From assembly GCA_002049455.2 (NCBI GenBank), contig KV918825.1, positions 124,001-188,000 of the forward strand: a stretch of DNA of 64,000 nucleotides, read 5' to 3'. A program made the position numbers and the translations under genes. The stretch comes from Porphyra umbilicalis. Its lineage: Eukaryota > Rhodophyta > Bangiophyceae > Bangiales > Bangiaceae. Numbering within the stretch: position 1 is the first letter of the stretch; the number at the start of each line of letters is the position of its first letter. This document shows positions 21,769 through 30,446 of this stretch, piece after piece. Under the pieces are notes generated by a model that saw nothing but the letters and a program-made list of their open reading frames with translations, did not search any database and had not been told where the DNA came from.

Positions 21769-22110
21769 TGTTGAAACTCAGTGGGGATACGGGATGGGGG
21801 ACCACGGTGAAGTGGTTGAGTGGCTTGAGCTTGTGTGTATGTGTGCGAACGTGCTTTGTTGGTTGTCTCTCCAAAGCGCCCCTGTTCCCATCAAGGGCAC
21901 TCCTCAAGTAGTCCAAGTAGGAGCACTCAAGCCCACCACGCAGCACAAGCAGCTCGCCCGCGCACGCGCCCGGGCACACTCTAAATCAAAGCGATCACCA
22001 AATCAAAGCATCAGGGATCAAAGCAAAGTCCACGCAAATCAAAGCATCAGAAGCGCAAGAACAGAATAAGTGAAATCGCAAAACTTCCACTCAAAATCGC
22101 ACGGTGACAA
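21769..22110 (+). repeat. LTR-like sequence related to the solo LTR at 4706-5122
   Basis: It begins TGTTGAAAC and shares about 100 bp at high identity with the minus-strand start of the solo LTR, including GGGGGACCACGGTGAAGTGG, then diverges. The right end (perhaps near the GTGACA at 22104-22109) is not certain, and no TSD was found. Repeated AAATCAAAGC words occur at 21980-22055. Confidence 0.6.
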
Positions 22111-22139
22111 ATGTTGAATGCACCAGCGGTCTCCAAACC

Positions 22140-22260
22140 GCGAGGAAGTCACATGGGTAGCCTAGTGGGAAGAATGCCCACACTCTCATTAGGCGAGACC
22201 TTCGGGTCGTGTCCAGGAGTCGGGGGTTCGAACCCCTTGTCAATACCTGATTTCTTGATT
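22140..22260 (+). mobile_element. tRNA-derived sequence, probable SINE head
   Basis: It contains an A-box-like GTAGCCTAGTGGGA (22156 onward) and a perfect B box GGTTCGAACCC about 65 nt downstream, as in RNA polymerase III promoters of tRNA genes. A 7-bp acceptor stem cannot be formed with the flanks and the T stem needs wobble pairs, so it is not a working tRNA. The usual reading is a tRNA-derived SINE; its tail is not defined. Confidence 0.6.
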
Positions 22261-22799
22261 CCTGCTTTTAAAGCAGCAGGGCTTACAGAGGCGTTGGGCA
22301 TGACGTTCCAACACGGTGATGGGCGCCGCTGTCCCCAATGTGAGTGAAAGGACGGTCCTAGTTGCGGCGGCGCGCCGGTGACAGGTAAGTCTAAGTCCCC
22401 GCCCGTGGACCCTGGCCGCACGCCGACCACCAGGGGTCGTACTGCTTCCGGCGCGGGACGGACGTCTACACTGGCGGAGTACCAGCGTGCGCGAGTGGGG
22501 GCCCGCTCCTTGTCCCTGGATGGGCAGCGGCGTTCCCGTAGCTGTGCATTGTTACGTCAGCGAGCTGTTACCCACCGACTGGTCGTGTTTTGCCGGCGCC
22601 AGTGATAGCAGGTTCGGTCTCTCTGGACAGGGTTTGCCCGTGCGCAGGAGCGCGTCTTTGCATGCGAGAGCAGCGCGCACCTGGTATCATCCCTGACGCT
22701 GTCGTGTACGGGCCACAAAACTCTAGACCAACACAATCGCTGAATGCAGCCCTCTTCCCGGGTGTATACTCGGAAGCGGTTCTGTTGTGTATCGGTGGG
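22261..22799. other. Unassigned segment left of element C
   Basis: One open plus frame (22378-22605, SPPVDPGRTPTTRGRTASGA) has element-gag-like composition but no motif. The segment is contiguous with 33054 onward in the empty site of element C. Confidence 0.35.
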
Positions 22800-22804
22800 G
22801 TGTT

Positions 22805-23171
22805 TGTCGCATTCGGCAGGGGCTAAGTCCAGTCCTTATGCCCCTGCCGGGACTTGCGCCCGTCTCTCCGTACTTCGGATTGCGGCCTGTGGGACGGTTG
22901 TCCCTCCCTAAGTAGCCCCCCCTATTCGGGCCAGGGGTTACTCTTTCGTCTCTCCTTTTCGTCTGTTTTCGTCTTGTTATTACGGCGCCGGCCTTGCCCC
23001 GCGCCGCCCCGTCTTGCTCGCCATCTAAATCTTGGCGTCCCTCTCGAGTCCTAGCCTTTGAGCGCCTTTGCGCCGTCTAGGTCCTCTCGGTAGGTTGACC
23101 CTTTAGGTCCTTCTCTTTTGTACTGTCAGTGTGATTCTAGGGTATTTGTTCGCGCCTTCTTTGTTGCCACA
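22805..23171 (+). repeat. 5' LTR of copy C
   Basis: 367 bp, TG...CA ends. Near its start CGGCAGGGGC (22814-22823) and GCCCCTGCCG (22840-22849) form a perfect 10-bp inverted repeat around a 16-nt loop. U3/R/U5 borders are not assigned. Confidence 0.97.
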
Positions 23172-23173
23172 CT

Positions 23174-23191
23174 TGGTGGAGCAGCAGGGGA
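23174..23191 (+). other. Primer binding site of copy C
   Basis: TGGTGGAGCAGCAGGGGA starts 2 nt after the LTR and is identical to the PBS of copy A. It would pair with a tRNA ending TCCCCTGCTGCTCCACCA; the tRNA species cannot be named from this sequence alone. Confidence 0.8.
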
Positions 23192-23412
23192 GAGGGCGTC
23201 GTCCCTTTCGAGGGACGCCTCTCCTCTCGCGAGCCCCGGCGACAACGGTGCGGACGCCCCTGACGGTTCACGTGACGTGACCACTTTGTGTTTCCGGTCA
23301 CCCGGCGGCTGTTGTTGCAGGCCGGGGGAGTCGCTCGACGGTGCCCGACGGGCCGTGGTGCCGTCGTGTCCGGGTTTGTGCTATCTCGAGACAAGAAGCC
23401 AACCTATCTCCG

Positions 23413-25315
23413 ATGGCGAGCGGGGGTGCCGATCCCCCGCGCTTTGCCCCCCCTCATGATACGGGCGCTGACGCTCGGCGTACGGCCGACGGGTCAGCCC
23501 CTGCGACTACGACTCCCCCTCTTCCCCACGATGCCTCTGGTCTCCCCGATTCAACCGCAGAGGCCCCCGCTTCGGGCGGCTCGGGCGCTTCCCTCGGCGA
23601 TACTAGTCGTCGCGCGGAGCAATCGGCGGTCGCCGAGTTAACGACGCTCGTGCGTACGTTGGCCGCGTCCGTCCGAGAGCTACGCGCCGACGTGACAACG
23701 TTGCGCGACCCAACTGGGACGTTGCCGATGTGCACCGCCAGTGGACCCCGGCCCACTGACCCAACACCGGCAAACACCCCGGCCCCGCGCGACCGGCCCC
23801 GGTCGCGCAGGTCCGCTGCCTCAACGTCGCCGTTGGCCTCGCGGAGCGCGGGCGTACGATCGGATCCCGACGCCCGCTCTTCGCGGTCTGCCGATGACGA
23901 CGAGCCGCCCCGAGACCCCAGCAGCAGCAGCAGCAGTGACAGCACCGGCCCCGCGCGCCACCGCGTTCGCTCGCGGCGCCGCACCCGCACGCGGGTCACC
24001 GGTCGGACAGCTTCGACGCCAATGGCGGTCATCCCCTGCCCGCCCCCCTTGACGTCCAAGCATGGCCCGTTCTCGTCGCTGCTCGACTTCCGCCGCTACC
24101 TCGTCCGCAATGCGGATCCGACGTATGGCCGGTCGAAAGCAAGCCAACTCCGCAGGCGCCATCGCCTGCTGGACGGTCCGTTCCACGGCGTCGCGCTCTT
24201 CGATGGCTCGGATCTGCTGGCCGTCCTGGCGCTCCTCACTCGCTTCCGCACAGCCGCGGACGAAATGGATGTCACTCTGGGCGAGGCCCCGTACCTCCTC
24301 GCCTACCGCATTGGCAGGGAGGCCAAGGACGACTTCGTCCAGGAAACAAATGGCCCACACGTCAGCGCCGTCGGTACCAGTTTCCCGCACACGATCAACT
24401 ATCTGTTGATCCGCTATGCACCCGAGGACGCCCTGCACACCGCCGAAATGGCCCTCCGTACCGCGGAGCAGCGCCAAGACGAAGGCGAGCGCGCTTTCTA
24501 TCAGCGGTTGATGCGACTCGGCCGACAGCTCATGGGTATGTACGACCCGGTGGCAGCTACGGTACCTGTTCCTGAAGGGGCTTCACCCCTCGGTACGTGC
24601 CCAAGCCGAGCTGGCCGACCGCACATGCGCCACCTTCGACGAACTCGTGGCGCTTTCGCAGAAGATCGGCGATGGGCTCCGCTCGGTCAAGGTCACCACC
24701 GGCAAAGCCGACCGGTACGCCACGGCCAAAAGCGTCCTGCAGCTGGGCTCCGGGAGCGGAGCGATAGCCGAACCGGTCCTCTGGGCGGCGCCACCAGCGA
24801 CGACGTCGGAGGCCACGCCGCCACAGAGCCGGAACCCCATGGGTCGGCCTCTACCGCAGCAGCCGTTCCAGGCATTCAACCCCACGCCACCGGCGGCCCG
24901 GACGCCGTCGGCCAGAACGGCAACCCAATGGCCTCCCCGACCGGGCAGTCCGGCGGGACGGCTGGCTCTGGTCCACCTGAGCCAGGTGCAGTGCCTCCGC
25001 TGCCGCGGTTTCGGTCACTACGCCCGCGCATGTCCTTCGCCCGACCGGGCGATGGGGACAGGTGCGCCGCCTGCGGTCTCCCCGGGACCCCCTGGCGCGG
25101 CCCGACCTGCCTTACGCCCAAGTCGTATGCAATACGCGATGGCCGCCATCGCCAGGGACCCCTGGGGTGATCCGCTGGTGCCGGACGACACCGGCTCCCT
25201 CAGCGGAGACGAGACGGTCGGCGCCTCGCCCGGGGATCCGCAACCGGATCCGAGTCCAACGGTGGACCCGCCTGCCCCTGCCGGGCCGGGAAACCAACAC
25301 GGGGCGTGCCGCTAG
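23413..25315 (+). pseudogene. gag: gag of copy C (one frameshift)
   Basis: Start ATG 23413 (MASGGADPPR). The N-terminal half has a short coiled-coil-like stretch (ELTTLVRTLAASVRELRADV) and an Arg/Ser-rich linker with a Ser run. The capsid-like part follows (FSSLLDFRRYLVRNADPTYG, FVQETNGPHVSA, RLMRLGRQLMGMYDP). The frame slips by one at about 24549; the protein then continues as LFLKGLHPSVRAQAELADRT, reaches a CCHC zinc knuckle CLRCRGFGHYARAC and ends at TAG 25313-25315. Gag packages element RNA into cytoplasmic particles; the slip separates capsid from nucleocapsid, so this copy cannot make normal Gag unless the slip is a sequencing error. Confidence 0.9.
25288..25294 (+). promoter_or_regulatory. 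Predicted -1 ribosomal frameshift heptamer GGGAAAC, gag-pol of copy C
   Basis: In the gag frame the codons are CCG GGA AAC, giving G GGA AAC (X XXY YYZ) in phase. The pol frame is -1 and open here. The gag stop follows 18 nt later. Downstream, GCGGCTCGG (25315-25323) and CCGAGCCGC (25329-25337) can form a perfect 9-bp hairpin, though its 20-nt spacing from the heptamer is longer than usual. Confidence 0.72.
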
Positions 25316-28300
25316 CGGCTCGGCCGCCCCGAGCCGCCCCCAGCCCGCAGGGTTCGAAGATACGGGTACACCGTGTCTTGGCTTCGGTATACCGGCAGTA
25401 TACCATCCCCGCGGCCCTCGGCTATGACGAGGCTCGCATGCGGCTGATGACACCGACCCTGGATACAGGCGCCGGGCCCTCGATCATTCGGGTGGACGCC
25501 CTGCCCAAGGGTTGGGAGCGGCGGTTGCATCGACGCCCTCATTTGCCCCACATTTTGGACGCAATTAAAAACCCTATCTCCGCCCGAGGCATGATCACCC
25601 TGCGCCTGCGCTCCGGTGGCTTCGCCACGGACGTCGACTTTGTCGTCGTCCCGCGCCTCGCCGTCCCTGTGCTGCTCGGCACCAGTTTCATCAACCGCCA
25701 TGTCGAGGCGCTCTACCCGCGCCGTCAAGGCGTCAGATGGTCCACCGATGTTTCGGTGCCCATCTTATCGTGCACGGCACGCGGCAAGAAAGAACGCCGC
25801 CGATCCCCGAGGGATGCGACGGTGCGCCTCGCGCAGCGGCGGGTGCTGCCCCCGCAAACCCGTACGGCCCTGCTGGTCACCGCCGACCTCGCTGGTCAGG
25901 TCCTAGTCGCGCCGTACAACCGCCTTCACAAGCATCACCGCTGTCAAACGGCGCGTGGCCTGGCCGTCGTTGTCCCGGGGCAACGCTTCAGCGTTGAAGT
26001 CGCTAACCTCAGCGACAAACCGGTCTGCCTCCGCAAGGGAACTACCCTCGCTACCGTTAGCCCGGTCGACGATGTCGACTGCCTGCTCGTCACTGACGAC
26101 GCGGCATCGCCCACCGCGGCCGCAGAAGCGGTGCTAGACCAAGTCGATCTCTCTAGCGTACCCGACCGGCTACTCCCGGATGTCCAGGCACTCATCCGCC
26201 GCCATGCGTATATACTGGACGGGACGCTCGGCTCCATCGACGCCACCGTCCACCGCGTGGAGGTCCAAACCGGGACGAAGCCGATACGGCAGCAACCGTA
26301 CCGCGCGGGTCACCATGCCCGTGACATGATCCGTGACGAGGTCAATCGGATGCTGGAAGCCAAGGTCGTCCGACCAAGTACCAGTGAATGGGCAAGCCCT
26401 GTCGTTGTCGTCCCCAAGAAAGACGGGTCGCCACGCTTTTGCGTCGACTACCGTCGTCTCAATGCGGTGACCGAGAAGGACTCCTATCCCATCCCGCGGA
26501 TGGAGGATTGCATGGACTCGCTGGGAGACGCCCGCGTCTTCTCAACGCTCGACTGCAATGCCGGGTATTGGCAGATACCCATGGCCCTGGAAGACATCGA
26601 CAAGACCGCTTTCACCTGCCACATGGGCACGTACGAGTACCTGAAGATGGCCTTCGGCCTCACCAACGCTCCCGCGACCTTCCAACGTGCCCTCGACATC
26701 ATCCTGTCCGGGATAACCTGGCAAACGTGCCTTGTCTACCTCGACGATGTCATCGTCTTCTCCGACACCCCGGAGAACCACGTGAAAGCGCTCGACGAAG
26801 CCCTGACCCGCTTGGGTCGGGCCGGCGTCACGTTGAAGGCCAAGAAGTGCCAGTTCTTCCAGACGTCCGTCGAGTACCTCGGGCACATCATATCCCCGGG
26901 GGAGATGCGGGTGCACAACAAGAACCTGGAGGCGCTCGCGAAGGTAGGTCACCCGCGAACAAAGACGCAATTGCGTAGCTCTCTCGGCATGTGTAACGTG
27001 TACCGCCGCTTCGTCGCGAACTACGCACGGATCGCAGCGCCCCTAAACCAGCTGACAACCAAGGCGTACGGCGACACGCTCCCGACGTTCACCGAGACGC
27101 AGGCCGCGGCGTTCACGCGCCTACGCGACGCGCTGCTTCATCCGCCGGTCCTGGCGCCCCCCCGCCGCGGAGCGCCCTTCACCATCGACGTCGATGCGTG
27201 CGACACCCAGTTGGGCTGCGCTCTGCTTCAAGAGCAGCAGGACGGCCAGCTGAAACCCGTGCGGTTCTACAGCCGCGCCCTGCAGCCCGAGCAACGCAAC
27301 TATTCGGCCACCGAGAAGGAGTGCCTGGGCCTCGTCTGGGCCGTGCTCCACCTCCGACACTATGTGGAGGGCTCGCGGTTCACGGTGCGTACCGACCACG
27401 AATGCCTCAGTTGGATCTACCGGTTGACGACGGCCACCGGTCGTCTGCTCCGTTGGCGCCTCCGCCTAGCGGAGTTCGGCTTCGAGGTGAAGTACAAGAA
27501 GGGAGCGAACCACCACCTCCCCGATGCCCTGTCCCGCGTACCCACGACGGGTCTGGACAAGAAGGAGCTGGACGACGACATCCCATGCTTCCTGCTGGCT
27601 CAGGCCGCAAGGGGCACGGACGCCAACAACTTCTCGGCGCCGGTACCGCCTCCCCCGATCACAGCGGAGGAGCTCCTTCGCGCACAAGGCGCGGATGGCC
27701 GATGCCAGCAGCTACGCGCCGTGATCGACTCGGGAAAGCCGACGCGGTTCGTCCTCGATGAGGAAGGCCGCCTCGTGCGCCGTCAGCCAACGAAGGACGT
27801 TATGCAAGTATACATCCCCGAGGCCCTACGCTCCCGCGTGATGGGCCTCGAGTAATACCCAATGACCAAAGGTCACCCTGGGGTGCAGCGGATGTACGCC
27901 GCCATGAAGCGCTGCTTCTATTGGGAGTCGATGATCGTCAGCCTGTACGACTTCGACCGGCAGTGCCCGCCGTGCGCGAAGAACCGGCTGCAGGAGCGAC
28001 GGCATACGTCCCCCATGACCCTGTTCCCGCCAAAGGAGCCGTTGACCGAGGTTGGCATTGACATCCTCGGACCGCTGCTCAACACGGTTGACGGCAACCG
28101 GTATGTGTTCGTCATGTCCGACCGCTTCTCGAAGCTAACCCGTACGGTTGCGCTCCGACGTATCACCGCCGTCACGGTCGCGTCGGCGTTCCTGACCGCA
28201 TGGGTCGCGGCCTACGGGCCCCCCGACTGCATCCTATCGGACCAGGGTCGACAGATGGACAACGCGTTCTTCCGCGCCGTCATGAAGATGTTGGGCACGA

Positions 28301-29793
28301 GGTGCAAGTACACGACGCCTTACCATCCGCAGACCAACGGTCAGGTGGAACGGTATAACCGTACGCTGCTGAACCAGATCCGGGCCTTCTGTGAGGAGCA
28401 CCCGCGACAGTGGGATCGCCTCCTCCCCGCCCTGAGCCTGGCGTACAATACCTGCCCGCATAGGGCCACCGGTATGGCGCCGTTCGACCTCCTGATCCCC
28501 CGCCGTATGCCCAACCTCACGGTTGAGGGCCTCGCTGGCTCGTCCCCGCTGGCATCCGCCGATGGCTCCCCGCTCATGGTGAAGCGCGCCATCATCCAGG
28601 GCTTGGAAAAGCTCATCCCGACGGTGCGCGCTTCCCTCGACAAGTACCAGGCTCGCTATAAGCGAGTCTGGGACAGCCGGGTACGGCCGAAGAACAAGGA
28701 CCTGGTGGTCGGTGACTTCGTCTACCTCCGCTCCCACCGCGGGGGGCACAAGCTGCTGCCCAAGGCCCTTGTCCCGTTCGAGATTCTCGATACGGACGGC
28801 ACCTACTTCGTAATCGACCAAGGCGATGGCGAAGGACGGGTCAACAGTAACGACGTCACACCGGCACCGCGCCCGGTGCCGGGACCGGATGCCCAGCCGC
28901 ATCGGCTTACACAGGCCCCGCTCCCCGACGTGAATTCCTCCAATGAGGATCCGACCTGGGAAATCGACCGGCTGTTGGCTATTCGCCACGACACCGATAA
29001 CGGCATCGTGGCGAAAGTTCGGTGGGCCACTCATGGCCGGGGCGATGATTCGTGGGAGCCCATTTCGGGTTTACCGAAACATCTCTTCATCCGCTTAGCG
29101 AAGCAGAAGAAGTTTACGCTCCCCGACGGCGCCTTCCCGACGACGCCGGTAGTCCTCGCCCCGCCCCCGCGGCAACCCAATTGGGTCTGCGTCGCGGTCC
29201 AGCAGCACACCGACGAGACAGGTGCCATGCTCGTCGATGTGCGCTGGGCGTCCCCAGCGGCAAGCCACGAGGAGACCGTCCCTGCCCTTTGGGCATCCTC
29301 CCTCCTCGCGGAGTTTCCCGACGACCCGCCGGCTGCCCACTGGGCATTGGGCCGCCCCGCCTTCGAGAAACTCGACGCGGTCTGGGGCCCCCATACGGTC
29401 GACCTGTTTACCACCGCCGCGGCCACCCATCTACCCCGGTTCCTGCCCCTGTCCCCCGCGGACGCCGCGCGCGGCTGCGCCGCGGCGTTCTCGGTCGACT
29501 GGGCGGTCGAGAACGGGAGGGCCAACCCCCCCTTTTCTTTCCTACCGCAGGTCCTCGCCCGCATCACCTCCTATCCATGTGACATCACCCTCGTCGCCCC
29601 GCGCTGGCAACACCAGTCCTGGTGGACGCTCGCGACGCGCTACTGCGCCGCTCGGGCGCAACTCAACCCCCCCTATCCTACGTTCACGGTGGCAGGCCGC
29701 ACCGCCTCCTCCCCGCCGCCCGTGTGGCGCGTCGTGATCTTCCGCTTTGGGAAGGCCCACACCACACGGGTCAACGCCTGCGCCACCGCTTAG
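25288..29793 (+). pseudogene. pol: pol of copy C: PR, RT, RNase H, IN, chromodomain, C-terminal NPPF domain (one stop)
   Basis: A single frame from the frameshift site. Protease LDTGAGPSII (catalytic Asp at 25462-25464). [31 protein letters not shown] and LVYLDDVIVF (YLDD 26736-26747). RNase H FTIDVDACDTQLGCALL with ATEKECLGLVW and RTDHECLSWI. Integrase HPGVQRMYAAMKR, CPPCAKNR, then GIDILGPLL, ILSDQG and TNGQVERYNRT as the DDE core. The chromodomain is near 28958-29075 (WEIDRLLAIRH, KVRWATHGRGDDSWEPIS). A further domain of about 200 residues has GPHTVDLFT, AFSVDW, NPPF (29524-29535) and a TLVAPRW strand. One TAA at 27853-27855, at the position of the first His of the integrase finger, splits the protein. 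Chromodomain integrases target insertion to modified chromatin; that is family knowledge, not shown here. Confidence 0.95.
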
Positions 29794-30208
29794 CGGTGCC
29801 GCTGCCGAGGACCCGTGGGCCGCTCGCCCCCCGACTCGTCGCTGTCGTCATAGACGAACCGCTCGTCGGCAGAGGCCACGCGGTCCGCCGCGCGCACTTC
29901 GTCCAGGATACGACCATGTCGTCCTCCAGGTGCGTCGCGCGGCGGAGTTCTTTGACGACCTTGACGACGCCGTCCATCGCCTCCCCCATCGTGCGGTCGC
30001 TAGACGTCCGCAGGGACGCGTGCAGCCGGTCCACGCCACTGCGCAGCACCCGGCTGATCGCCAACCCCACGGCGCCAGCCGGCGCGCCGCCCGCCGCGGC
30101 CAAGCGCTTCACGGACGCCGCCGAAAGGTGCGCCCGGAGCGCGTCGCCTTCAGGCGCAATGGACCCCACGCGGTACCACTTGTGGTGCGCCGCGTAGGGG
30201 GGCTCCAC
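29771..30208 (-). CDS. Small antisense ORF of copy C, next to pol end
   Basis: 145 aa (MEPPYAAHHKWYRVGSIAPE ... VVKVVKELRRATHLEDDMVV), predicted helical, without low-complexity bias. It runs antisense to the element and overlaps the last 23 nt of pol. It lies downstream of the larger antisense ORF in a different frame; the open frame extends upstream of the Met (EGQEVEPPY), so it could be a second exon of the same antisense transcript. No family recognised. Confidence 0.4.
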   Translation of the reverse strand: MEPPYAAHHKWYRVGSIAPEGDALRAHLSAASVKRLAAAGGAPAGAVGLAISRVLRSGVDRLHASLRTSSDRTMGEAMDGVVKVVKELRRATHLEDDMVVSWTKCARRTAWPLPTSGSSMTTATSRGASGPRVLGSGTAKRWRRR

Positions 30209-30446
30209 CTCCTGCCCCTCGGATGGCCTCGGGCGTTTCCCCCGCGTGGTCCCCCCGCTCCGCCGCGACCCGGTTGCCCCCGCCGTCGACCGGGTTGCCC
30301 CATCGGCACCGACCGGCGACCGGCCGCGCCGCGCGTCGCCCGGTCGGGGCGCCGCCGCGCCGCCTTCCGCCCGCCCTGACGCTCCAGCGGACGCCGGCGG
30401 CTTCCGCCGGCGCGTCGACGCCGTTGGCGGTGACCACGACCGCTAG

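Noticed and set aside
22156-22250. Functional tRNA gene
   Set aside because: B and A boxes are good but no 7-bp acceptor stem can be drawn and the T stem needs two wobble pairs.
25315-25337. Certain frameshift-stimulating pseudoknot
   Set aside because: Only a simple 9-bp hairpin at long spacing is visible by eye; a pseudoknot partner was not found, so it is reported only as possible.
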